From a bacterium (lineage in GTDB: Bacteria; Cyanobacteriota; Vampirovibrionia; Gastranaerophilales; Gastranaerophilaceae): a stretch of DNA of 37,491 nt. The translations under genes were made by a program, and so were the position numbers. Positions 17,737 through 24,816 of the stretch are shown piece after piece; position 1 is the stretch's first letter, and every line of letters begins with the position of its first letter. The stretch is taken from positions 1 through 37,491 of the forward strand of contig JAGBXP010000043.1 of the NCBI GenBank assembly GCA_017629215.1, written 5' to 3'. The notes beneath the pieces were generated by a model that did no database searches, was not told the origin of the DNA, and saw only the letters and a program-made list of their open reading frames with translations.

Positions 17737-18132
17737 TTAGTAGATATAAGCTAAAACTTCACCACCAAGGTTTTCTTTTCTAGCTTTACGATCTGTTAAT
17801 AGACCTTTGCTTGTTGAAACAACTGCAACACCAAGACCTCCAAGTACTTGTGGTAAGTTTTTAGCTTTGCAGTAGTTTCTTAAACCTGGTTTTGAAACTC
17901 TTTTTAAGCTTGTGATAACAGGTTTGTTGCATTCGTCATATTTTAATTCTATTGAAAGTGTTTTAACAACGCCTTCAACTTTTTCTTCATAGTTAGAAAT
18001 AAAACCTTCTTCTTTTAAAAGTCTAGCTAATGCAACTTTTAATTTAGAAGATGGCATTTCTACTGAAGGGTGAGAAACTAAACTAGCGTTTCTAATTCTT
18101 GTTAGCATATCTGCTATTGGATCTGTATTCAT
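17737..18132 (-). CDS. rpsH: 30S ribosomal protein S8
   Basis: This 131-residue small-subunit protein binds the central domain of 16S r[19 protein letters not shown] fixes the start at 18132, with AAGGATG 6 nt upstream; the open frame extends 18 codons further back without support. The C-terminal signature [21 protein letters not shown] is intact. It is the first gene of the three-gene rpsH-rplF-rplR unit. The usual upstream neighbours rplN, rplX, rplE and rpsN are missing, and holB lies there instead. Confidence 0.98.
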   Translation of the reverse strand: MNTDPIADMLTRIRNASLVSHPSVEMPSSKLKVALARLLKEEGFISNYEEKVEGVVKTLSIELKYDECNKPVITSLKRVSKPGLRNYCKAKNLPQVLGGLGVAVVSTSKGLLTDRKARKENLGGEVLAYIY

Positions 18133-18283
18133 TTGTACATCCTTTACTATTGTGGACTTCCACGATTTAGGCTGTAAGAAACCCAAACTATTTCTTTTCC
18201 CTATCGGGAGTATCCTATCTACTCGTTACTTACTAAGTTAATTGTTGCTCAATAAAAGCGTATCTTAGCAGTCTAACAAGCAT
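18133..18283 (-). promoter_or_regulatory. Long structured leader of rpsH
   Basis: About 145 nt separate the predicted transcription start from the rpsH ATG. The leader contains two perfect short hairpins, TCCC-GATA-GGGA (18198-18209) and GTGGA-AG-TCCAC (18152-18163). The second lies about 20 nt before the start codon. A ribosomal-protein autoregulatory site is plausible (E. coli S8 represses the spc operon), but I cannot match a known motif. Confidence 0.35.
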
Positions 18284-18312
18284 ATACTAACATATATAAA
18301 ATTATTTTGCAA
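18284..18312 (-). promoter_or_regulatory. Candidate promoter for rpsH-rplF-rplR
   Basis: On the minus strand TTGCAA (18312-18307) and TAGTAT (18289-18284) are separated by 17 nt, directly after the holB stop. The context TACTTGCAAAA is shared with the rpmE promoter and nearly so with the tRNA-Cys promoter. Confidence 0.55.
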
Positions 18313-18315
18313 GTA

Positions 18316-19161
18316 TTATTTAATCAATTGTAGGCAAATGTTGTCAAATATACCAGTAGGTTTAATTCCAAGTTTTGCTTGTAACTTTGCTTCTTCTATA
18401 ATTTTAATATGTTGAATAAATTCTGTATTTTTGGGATTAGACTTTAGTACATGTAATATATAGTTCTGTATACTTTCAAGTATCGTATGCATAGGTAAAT
18501 CTTTAGATAGTGCTTGTAATTTTTGTGAGATTACAAATACTTGATTTCGTTCTATTTCCCAATAATTATCAAAAATTCCAACTATTGAAGAGAAATCTTT
18601 ATTTGGGTTAGGGCAAGATGGTACAAAAAAACATTGAGAACGAGAAATTATAGTAGATAATAAGTCCTCTTTATAACGAGTTAAAAATATAAAAGTAACT
18701 CCTGGTTGAGGTTCTTCTATGATTTTTAATAGAGAGTTAGCAGTTTCTGCTTGAAAATTTATTTGATTTAATCCAGCAATATTTCCTTCGTCATCTTTAT
18801 CGCAAAAAATAAAGACTTTATGGAATTCAGATGCTGTCATTAAAGAATCTTTTATCATAGCTGATTGTTTTATTGAAATAACAGTCTTAGAGTCATCATC
18901 ATCAGGTTTGTTATCCAATCTTGATATTGTTAATACAGCAGGATGTTTATTTTCATTAATCCATCTACAATTTAAGCAATCGCAGTCATCAGATTTATTG
19001 CTCGAACAGTTCAATAATCTTGCTATTTCTTTTGCTAAAATATATTGTGCTTCTAAATCATTACCATAAAACAATATTGCTTGAGGTAATGATTTTTCTG
19101 TAGATTTGAGAGCTTCGTTGAAATAATTTGTTAGAAACGAATATTTATCTGATAAGCGCAA
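18316..19161 (-). CDS. holB: DNA polymerase III delta' subunit
   Basis: This is a clamp-loader subunit of the replicative polymerase. It shows the RFC-like order: QAILFYGND (a degenerate P-loop, as in true delta' which does not bind ATP), then zinc-binding cysteines in NCSSNKSDDCDCLNCRW. ETANSLLKIIEEPQPGVTFIF and the ISRSQCF sensor region follow. Length (281 aa) is short but normal for a compact delta'. It overlaps holA by 17 nt and is therefore coupled to it. The rpsH promoter begins immediately after its stop. Confidence 0.88.
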   Translation of the reverse strand: MRLSDKYSFLTNYFNEALKSTEKSLPQAILFYGNDLEAQYILAKEIARLLNCSSNKSDDCDCLNCRWINENKHPAVLTISRLDNKPDDDDSKTVISIKQSAMIKDSLMTASEFHKVFIFCDKDDEGNIAGLNQINFQAETANSLLKIIEEPQPGVTFIFLTRYKEDLLSTIISRSQCFFVPSCPNPNKDFSSIVGIFDNYWEIERNQVFVISQKLQALSKDLPMHTILESIQNYILHVLKSNPKNTEFIQHIKIIEEAKLQAKLGIKPTGIFDNICLQLIK

Positions 19162-20110
19162 TTTCTACCTCCGAGACAATATCTAACGAGTCTGCAGTTT
19201 TTAATTTGCATTCTACATTAAAAAGGTTTTGTTTTAAGTTTATTAAATCTGAAGCTTTTGTTTGTTTAAGCTTTGCAAGCGTTTGTTTAACAACAAATTC
19301 ATGCATTCCTGTTAGCTTAGATAACTCAAGAGTTGAACTTGTAGAACTTGTTTTTAGTATAATCCATTTTCTAAGCATTGTTTGTAAAGCTGCAAGAATT
19401 TCCAAAGGGTGTTTTTTATCAATAAGTTTCTTGAACTTTAATAGAGCTTTGTCTTTTTGATTTTTTATTATAAATTCGGTTATATTAAATAAATCTTGAT
19501 TAGAAATAACAATTTCTTCTACCATCTTGAGGGTAATAATATTTTCAGGATAAGCTAATAATTTAAGTTTGTTTAATTCTATGTCGAATTGTCTTAAATT
19601 ATTGCCAATTTGTTCAATCATTAAGGTTATCGCATCATCATTTATTGTAAGCCCAATATTTTTTTTAGCGTGGTTTTTAATCCATTGTGCTATTTCAGCT
19701 GTTTTATAGGTCTTATAGGGTGCAAACTCTTTTGTGTTAAATTTACTTAGTATTTTATATAATTTTCTTCTGCTATCAAGCTTTTTCCCTTCATCTCGAG
19801 GTAGCTTTACTACAAACACAACATCCAGTAATTCAGGGTTGTTTGATAAAGCGTTTTCAATATCATCTAGCTCATTATCTTCAAAAAAATTCTTTTGGGA
19901 TGAAAAATACTTATCAGCATTAATAACAATTAACATATTTCCAAACATCATCGGAGGAGTTCTTAACAAATTTATAAGCTCAGCATAGTCAGGATTGTCG
20001 ACAGCCTGAAAACTTAATGCTAAAAAATCCTGATTTAGCTTTGATTTCATACTCCCAATTTCTAAATCAATATTAAAATCTTCTTCACCATAGAAAAAGT
20101 ATATCGCCAT
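19145..20110 (-). CDS. holA: DNA polymerase III delta subunit
   Basis: HolA opens the beta clamp during loading. The start MAIYFFYGEEDFNIDLEI and the following LRTPPMMFGNMLIVINADKYF are family hallmarks, and the ~321-residue length fits. I choose the ATG at 20110; an ATG five codons upstream (20125) overlaps the stop of the 52-residue upstream ORF. Neither has a ribosome site, so translation is probably coupled to the upstream ORF or starts on a leaderless message: TTGAAT-18nt-TATAAT ends 6 nt before the ATG. It forms a clamp-loader pair with holB. Confidence 0.9.
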   Translation of the reverse strand: MAIYFFYGEEDFNIDLEIGSMKSKLNQDFLALSFQAVDNPDYAELINLLRTPPMMFGNMLIVINADKYFSSQKNFFEDNELDDIENALSNNPELLDVVFVVKLPRDEGKKLDSRRKLYKILSKFNTKEFAPYKTYKTAEIAQWIKNHAKKNIGLTINDDAITLMIEQIGNNLRQFDIELNKLKLLAYPENIITLKMVEEIVISNQDLFNITEFIIKNQKDKALLKFKKLIDKKHPLEILAALQTMLRKWIILKTSSTSSTLELSKLTGMHEFVVKQTLAKLKQTKASDLINLKQNLFNVECKLKTADSLDIVSEVEIALIR

Positions 20111-20117
20111 AAAGTGA

Positions 20118-20276
20118 TTATACAATAAAAGATTTTAGAAATTCAACTTTTAATCTGTGCTTAAACCCAAGAAAACGAGCTTTATAAGATATATTGAGAT
20201 TGATATCTTTATTTATAAATGTTGCTAAAAGCTCACTGTGTTTTTTATAAGAATCTAATTTTTCATCTATTGGCAT
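20118..20276 (-). CDS. Small ORF (52 aa) upstream of holA
   Basis: An ATG at 20276 is preceded by an excellent ribosome site (GAGGTGATAA directly before it). The frame runs 52 codons to a TAA at 20118, just before holA. The peptide begins MPIDEKLDSYKKHSELLATF and ends KVEFLKSFIV; it is basic and has no membrane segment or recognisable motif. It sits 11 nt after the preceding 83-residue gene, giving a four-gene order to holB. Its strong initiation signal makes it likely to be translated, either as a real small protein or as a coupling leader for holA. Confidence 0.65.
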   Translation of the reverse strand: MPIDEKLDSYKKHSELLATFINKDINLNISYKARFLGFKHRLKVEFLKSFIV

Positions 20277-20287
20277 TTATCACCTCT

Positions 20288-20539
20288 TTAGGCTAAAACT
20301 GCATCATCCGTAGTTATGTATTTTGCTGATTTTGCAACAACTCCATAACAAACCATTGTAAGTCTATTATTTAGAGCTAACATTGTTCTATAATTATTAG
20401 CTGACATATTCATTGATGCATACATATCATCTGCTGAAACTCTTGAAACTAATGAATCAGCCTCGTGATTGTCAACTTTTTCTTGTGCATATTTTTCTAC
20501 TAATAATTTGTCGATAAAATCTCTTGCGCCAACAGCCAT
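20288..20539 (-). CDS. Conserved-looking small hypothetical protein (83 aa)
   Basis: AAAGGAGAGC lies about 6 nt before the ATG. The product begins MAVGARDFIDKLLVEKYAQE, continues with a polar helical middle (EADSLVSRVSADDMYASMNM) and ends in KYITTDDAVLA. It has one moderately hydrophobic stretch (RLTMVCYGVVAKSA) that is too short for a confident membrane span. No family is recognised. It is the first gene of the apparent operon leading to holA and holB, divergent from wecB across 152 bp. Confidence 0.75.
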   Translation of the reverse strand: MAVGARDFIDKLLVEKYAQEKVDNHEADSLVSRVSADDMYASMNMSANNYRTMLALNNRLTMVCYGVVAKSAKYITTDDAVLA

Positions 20540-20691
20540 ATTCTGCTCTCCTTTTTATTTCATATATTACTTATGTATATATAAAGTATTTCAAATTTAA
20601 AAAATTGCCTTTTTTGATATATATTGTTTAACAAAACTTTACAATTAATTTTTTTATTATATTTAATTCTCATAAATATTTTTGAGGTATA

Positions 20692-21816
20692 ATGTTAGGT
20701 ATGAAAAATATTATTTTTATTTTCGGGACACGTCCAGAAATAATTAAGTTGGCTCCTGTAATATTGACATTAAAGAAATATCCACAGGATTACAATGTTA
20801 TTATTTGTAATACAGAACAACAAAAAGAGCTTTCTAACCAAACACTTGAATATTTTGGTTTAAAAGCTGATATAAATCTTGATTGCATGAGGGAAAATCA
20901 ATCTTTAAGCTCAGTTCAGGCTAGGATTTTAACATCACTTGATAAAGTATTTAATGAAAATCTAATTGATGCAACCATTGTTCAAGGTGATACAATGACT
21001 GTGTTTTGTGGAGCTTTAACCAGTTTTTATCATAAGAAGCCTGTGTTTCATGTAGAAGCAGGATTGCGTTCCTATGATATCTATGAACCATTTCCAGAAG
21101 AAGTTATGCGTCAAATGACATCAAGAGTTGCAGATTTACATTTTGCACCGACTAATGTAAATAAATTAGCTTTAATGAAAGAGGGCATATCTTTGGATAA
21201 AATTTTTGTAGTTGGTAATACTGTTATTGATGCGCTTTTTTGTTTATCAGAAAAAACTGTTGAAAATTCAAAAAATTTCTTTGAAAGTCAAGGGATTACA
21301 ATTGATGACAAGTTGGTTTTAGTAACTGCTCATAGGCGTGAAAATCATGGAGAGAGGATTGATAGAATAATTGATGCTATTTCTTATTTAGCTGAAAAAT
21401 ATCTAGATCATAGTTTTATAATTCCTGTGCATCCAAATCCAAATGTATATAACAAAATTAAAGACAGATTGAGTATTTATAAGAATATTCATTTACTAAA
21501 ACCTTTAGATTATCCAAATCTTGTATATTTAATGAAAAATGCGAAGCTTATACTTACTGATTCTGGAGGAATACAAGAAGAAGCACCAACTTTTGCTTGT
21601 CCGACTTTAGTTATGAGATATGAAACAGAGAGAAAAGAAGGTATTGACGCTGGAGTTTCTAAATTAGTAGGTGCAGATTATGAAAAAATAATTATTGAAA
21701 GTGAAAAAATATTATCAAAAGATAAAGCATTAACTCGTTTAGAGGTGAAAAATCCTTACGGAGATGGCACGGCATCTATTCAGATAGAGAAAATTCTTAA
21801 AGAATATTTTAAATAA
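20692..21816 (+). CDS. wecB: UDP-N-acetylglucosamine 2-epimerase (non-hydrolysing)
   Basis: The enzyme interconverts UDP-GlcNAc and UDP-ManNAc, supplying ManNAc for surface polysaccharides. The diagnostic elements are all present: FIFGTRPEIIKLAPV, HVEAGLRSYD, PFPEEVMRQMTSRVADLHFAPT, TAHRRENHGER and LTDSGGIQEEAP. Length (374 aa) is normal. GAGGT lies 4 nt before the ATG at 20692; the ATG at 20701 is a reasonable alternative. It stands alone, without other sugar-nucleotide genes nearby, and ends at a terminator. Confidence 0.95.
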   Translation: MLGMKNIIFIFGTRPEIIKLAPVILTLKKYPQDYNVIICNTEQQKELSNQTLEYFGLKADINLDCMRENQSLSSVQARILTSLDKVFNENLIDATIVQGDTMTVFCGALTSFYHKKPVFHVEAGLRSYDIYEPFPEEVMRQMTSRVADLHFAPTNVNKLALMKEGISLDKIFVVGNTVIDALFCLSEKTVENSKNFFESQGITIDDKLVLVTAHRRENHGERIDRIIDAISYLAEKYLDHSFIIPVHPNPNVYNKIKDRLSIYKNIHLLKPLDYPNLVYLMKNAKLILTDSGGIQEEAPTFACPTLVMRYETERKEGIDAGVSKLVGADYEKIIIESEKILSKDKALTRLEVKNPYGDGTASIQIEKILKEYFK

Positions 21817-21831
21817 ATATTATATAAATAA

Positions 21832-21868
21832 AAAAATAAGCTCTAGAAATTTCTAAGAGCTTATTTTT
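21832..21868. terminator. Bidirectional terminator between wecB and the GGGtGRT gene
   Basis: AAAAATAAGCTCT pairs with AGAGCTTATTTTT around a short AGAAATTTCT apex with one bulge. A/T runs on both sides serve both converging genes. Confidence 0.85.
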
Positions 21869-21885
21869 ATGATTATTTTTAAAGC

Positions 21886-22884
21886 TTAACCAGCGTTTTG
21901 GATAGCAACAGCAACTGCAACAGTAGCACCTACCATTGGGTTATTACCCATGCCGATTACACCCATCATTTCAACGTGAGCAGGAACTGAAGAAGAACCA
22001 GCAAATTGAGCATCTCCGTGCATTCTACCCATAGTATCTGTCATACCATAAGAAGCTGGGCCAGCTGCAACGTTATCAGGGTGAAGTGTTCTACCAGTAC
22101 CACCACCAGAAGCTACAGAGAAGTACTTTTTATTGTGTTCATAGCACCATTTTTTGTATGTACCAGCAACAGGGTGTTGGAAACGAGTTGGATTTGTTGA
22201 GTTACCAGTGATTGATACGTCAACACCTTCTTTAATCATAATTGCAACACCTTCTGATACGTCATCAGCTCCATAGCAACGAACTTTTGCTCTTTCACCA
22301 TCTGAGAATGGAGTTTCTTTAACGATTTTTAATTCGCCAGTTTTAAAATCATATTCAGTTTCAACAGCTGTAAAACCATTGATTCTTGCGATGATGTAAG
22401 CGGCATCTTTACCAAGACCATTTAAGATAACTCTTAAAGGGTTTTTTCTAACTTTGTTAGCATTTCTAGCAATACCAATAGCACCTTCTGCAGCTGCAAA
22501 AGATTCGTGTCCAGCTAAGAAACAGAAACAATCAGTTTCTTCTCTCAATAGCATAGCTGCTAAGTTACCGTGTCCAATACCAACTTGGCGTCTATCTCCA
22601 ACAGAACCAGGTATAGCAAAAGCTTGTAAGCCTAAACCAATTGCTTCAGCTGCTTCAGCTGCTGTTTTAATACCTTTTTTAATAGCGATAGCTGCACCTA
22701 GAGTATAGGCCCAAGATGCGTTATCGAAAGCTATTGGCTGAATGCCTTTAACAATTGCATCTACATCGATGCCTTTTGATAGACATAAATCACGAGCTTC
22801 TTCTAAATTTTTAAAACCATATTCAGGTAAAACTTTTTTAAGAGTAGCTTCGCGTCTATCTTGTCCTTCAAATTTTACTGTCAT
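21886..22884 (-). CDS. GGGtGRT protein
   Basis: The 332-residue protein carries the motif SGGGTGRTLHPDN at 259-271, which names a widespread but uncharacterised family. Long Gly/Ala-rich helical stretches follow and precede it, and HGNLAAMLL and FLAGHESFAAAEGAIG are further conserved-looking blocks. There is no signal peptide and it is presumably cytoplasmic. AAGGAAA precedes the ATG. It follows the NifU/IscU-like scaffold gene by 114 nt on the same strand, a pairing I recall for this family. The function is unknown, and involvement with Fe-S cluster chemistry is inferred only from the partner. Confidence 0.92.
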   Translation of the reverse strand: MTVKFEGQDRREATLKKVLPEYGFKNLEEARDLCLSKGIDVDAIVKGIQPIAFDNASWAYTLGAAIAIKKGIKTAAEAAEAIGLGLQAFAIPGSVGDRRQVGIGHGNLAAMLLREETDCFCFLAGHESFAAAEGAIGIARNANKVRKNPLRVILNGLGKDAAYIIARINGFTAVETEYDFKTGELKIVKETPFSDGERAKVRCYGADDVSEGVAIMIKEGVDVSITGNSTNPTRFQHPVAGTYKKWCYEHNKKYFSVASGGGTGRTLHPDNVAAGPASYGMTDTMGRMHGDAQFAGSSSVPAHVEMMGVIGMGNNPMVGATVAVAVAIQNAG

Positions 22885-22919
22885 AATTTATTTTCCTTTT
22901 TATTTTATTTTACTATTAA

Positions 22920-22990
22920 CGTGAGTCGTGAATTGAACCGTAAATTAATGCTCGATTCACAATTCACGGTTCTTGAATTACGAATCGATT
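22920..22990. repeat. Long imperfect inverted repeat in the scaffold-GGGtGRT gap
   Basis: CGTGAATTGAACCGT is answered by ACGGTTCTTGAATTACG about 30 nt later, giving a long imperfect stem. Nested GTGAATCG-like words lie in the loop and at both edges. It lacks a T-run on the minus strand, so it is not a simple terminator. It may be a dispersed intergenic repeat or an mRNA-stabilising/attenuating element between the two genes. Confidence 0.5.
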
Positions 22991-22998
22991 AATTTTAA

Positions 22999-23700
22999 TT
23001 ATTCTTCACGAGGATCGATGTATTTTACAGCATCTGCAAATCTGCCGTAAGTACCGATATTCTTTTCGAATGCTTCTTTATGATCAACCCCTTTTTTAAT
23101 AGCATCCATAACTTTGCCTAGGTTAACGAATTGGTAACCGATAACTTCGTCATTTTTATCTAAACCTAGTTTTAAGATATAACCTTCTGTTAATGAAAGG
23201 TATCTAACACCTTTTTGTTTAGTTGAATGAATAGTACCTGTCATAGAGCATAAGCCTTTACCTAAGTCTTCAAGACCAGCACCGATAGGTAATCCGTTTT
23301 CAGAAAAAGCAGATTGAGTTCTTCCGTAAACGATTTGTAAGAATAATTCTCTCATAGCTACGTTGATAGCATCACAAACTAAGTCTGTGTTAAGAGCTTC
23401 TAAGATTGTTTTACCTGGAAGTATTTCACCAGCCATAGCTGCAGAGTGAGTCATACCAGAACAACCAATTGTTTCAACAAGAGCTTCTTGGATAATGCCT
23501 TCTTTAACATTAAGAGTTAATTTGCATGTACCTTGTTGAGGTGCGCAACATCCACAACCGTGAGTAAGACCAGAAATGTCTTTGATCTCTTTACATTTTG
23601 TCCATTCACCTTCTTGAGGGATTGGAGCTGGAACGCCTTTAACACCACGGCGAACACAGCATTGATTTTCAATTTCATGTGTAATTTCTATTTTGCCCAT
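22999..23700 (-). CDS. Iron-sulfur cluster assembly scaffold-like protein (NifU/IscU N-terminal type)
   Basis: MGKIEITHEIE with AAGGAGGTC 4 nt upstream fixes the start at 23700; the frame continues 7 codons further back. The 233-residue protein is a longer relative of IscU. Cysteines occur at C49/C51/C52 (HGCGCC), C59, C80 (ETIGCSGMTHSA) and C151 (GLCSM), which align in order with the three IscU ligands. An extra Cys-rich N-terminus (NQCCVRRG) is present. IscS, HscA and ferredoxin partners are absent nearby. Its companion is the GGGtGRT gene, so it probably serves a dedicated function and not the general Isc system (inference). Confidence 0.88.
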   Translation of the reverse strand: MGKIEITHEIENQCCVRRGVKGVPAPIPQEGEWTKCKEIKDISGLTHGCGCCAPQQGTCKLTLNVKEGIIQEALVETIGCSGMTHSAAMAGEILPGKTILEALNTDLVCDAINVAMRELFLQIVYGRTQSAFSENGLPIGAGLEDLGKGLCSMTGTIHSTKQKGVRYLSLTEGYILKLGLDKNDEVIGYQFVNLGKVMDAIKKGVDHKEAFEKNIGTYGRFADAVKYIDPREE

Positions 23701-23783
23701 TTGGACCTCCTTATAAATCAAAAAATAAGCTAATCCTCTTTTGATTTATTATATAACAAACAAAAATTACAAGCATGTATTTT

Positions 23784-24251
23784 TTAGATTGCAGATGTTA
23801 GGTCATCGACAAAATCTTTCATATCCACTACAAAATTTTTACTAAATACATTGTATGCCATTGTTGCATTTCTTTTTGCAAAATTTAAAAAATCGGAATT
23901 AGTTCCAGCTCCAGATTTTAAAAGGTTTGAAAAATAATCATTTTGATTAATTTCTTTAAATTCAATTGGTTGATTAATATATTCTTCTCTAGATAAATTA
24001 TCACCTAAAATTTCAAATTGGTCTTGTACAGCTTCTGCAAACTCTGTTCCTTCCAAAGGCTCTATGTTAAGACCAGCTGGCATGCCCATGTTGCCGACAA
24101 AATTATTTTGCACAACATTTTGAGATGAATTCATCTGCTTATCTAAGAGTCTTGAGAATGTATCATCGTCCAAATCAAAACCAGTTGGCCTAGTTATTCC
24201 ACTAAGACCTGATGTTGATATTTGGTTAATTAAATTTTCTACTAAACTCAT
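23784..24251 (-). CDS. Hypothetical protein (155 aa) with start codon in a hairpin
   Basis: An acidic, soluble, Asn/Asp/Phe-rich protein beginning MSLVENLINQISTSGLSG, without signal peptide, Cys residues or known motif. The C-terminal third (FLNFAKRNATMAYNVFSKNF) predicts as amphipathic helix. There is no Shine-Dalgarno; the ATG sits at the edge of a perfect 12-bp inverted repeat. It might belong to a lineage-specific secretion or surface system, but I see no evidence for that. Codon use matches neighbours. Confidence 0.7.
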   Translation of the reverse strand: MSLVENLINQISTSGLSGITRPTGFDLDDDTFSRLLDKQMNSSQNVVQNNFVGNMGMPAGLNIEPLEGTEFAEAVQDQFEILGDNLSREEYINQPIEFKEINQNDYFSNLLKSGAGTNSDFLNFAKRNATMAYNVFSKNFVVDMKDFVDDLTSAI

Positions 24252-24267
24252 ATTTTGAGTTTAGTAG
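24239..24267 (-). promoter_or_regulatory. Perfect 12-bp hairpin enclosing a start codon
   Basis: CTACTAAACTCA (24239-24250) and TGAGTTTAGTAG (24256-24267) are perfect complements separated by 5 nt. On the minus-strand message the A of the ATG is the last loop base and TG begins the 3' arm. The structure could block initiation, or the DNA palindrome could be an operator. There is no T-run, so it is not a terminator. Confidence 0.6.
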
Positions 24268-24318
24268 AATTTGATAGTTCTGACATCCTCTTGAAAGAGT
24301 AAAATGTATTTACGATTT

Positions 24319-24663
24319 TTATTTTAATACGTGATTTTTTGCCATTTCAATTAGTTTATTTTTTAAGTGAGAATTGCTAAATTCTAATGTTTCTTTTGCT
24401 TTTAAAATATAATATTCAGGAGAAACAGTTTTGACGTCATAACCTAAGCCATTCTTAGCATTATAACAAACATACTTTAATAATTCTTTTAAATTACTTG
24501 TAGCTAATCTAAAATCTTCTACTGAAGGATTTTTTATACCATATAATTTGGGGATGTATTCTTCTTTAGGTTCATAGACAAAACATTTAATTTTAGACGG
24601 GTTTTTACTGTCTTTTAGGGCAATTTTAAGTGCAGTTATTGTTACAGGATCTTTTTCTATCAT
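24319..24663 (-). CDS. Hypothetical protein with apparently lost start codon
   Basis: From the only ATG (24663) the product is 114 aa, basic and soluble, with no recognised motif (MIEKDPVTITALKIALKDSK). The same frame stays open for another 36 codons to a TAA, encoding a plausible extension (QLNLNTAIRQSNPNFKADFA). A strong AAGGAG at 24768-24773 lies 8 nt before an AAG codon at 24757-24759, exactly where a start codon is expected. No ATG, GTG or TTG occurs in the extension. Either ATG mutated to AAG, a rare start is used, or the sequence has an error. The ATG at 24663 has no good ribosome site. Confidence 0.6.
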   Translation of the reverse strand: MIEKDPVTITALKIALKDSKNPSKIKCFVYEPKEEYIPKLYGIKNPSVEDFRLATSNLKELLKYVCYNAKNGLGYDVKTVSPEYYILKAKETLEFSNSHLKNKLIEMAKNHVLK

Positions 24664-24816
24664 TTCTTCTAATATTTTTCTTGTTTTTTTATCAGATGCA
24701 AAATCTGCCTTGAAATTTGGGTTAGATTGACGAATAGCTGTATTTAGATTTAGTTGCTTAGGGTTTTCTCCTTAATTATTAATTACAACAAAACGTCTAA
24801 AAAAATAATTTGCTAG

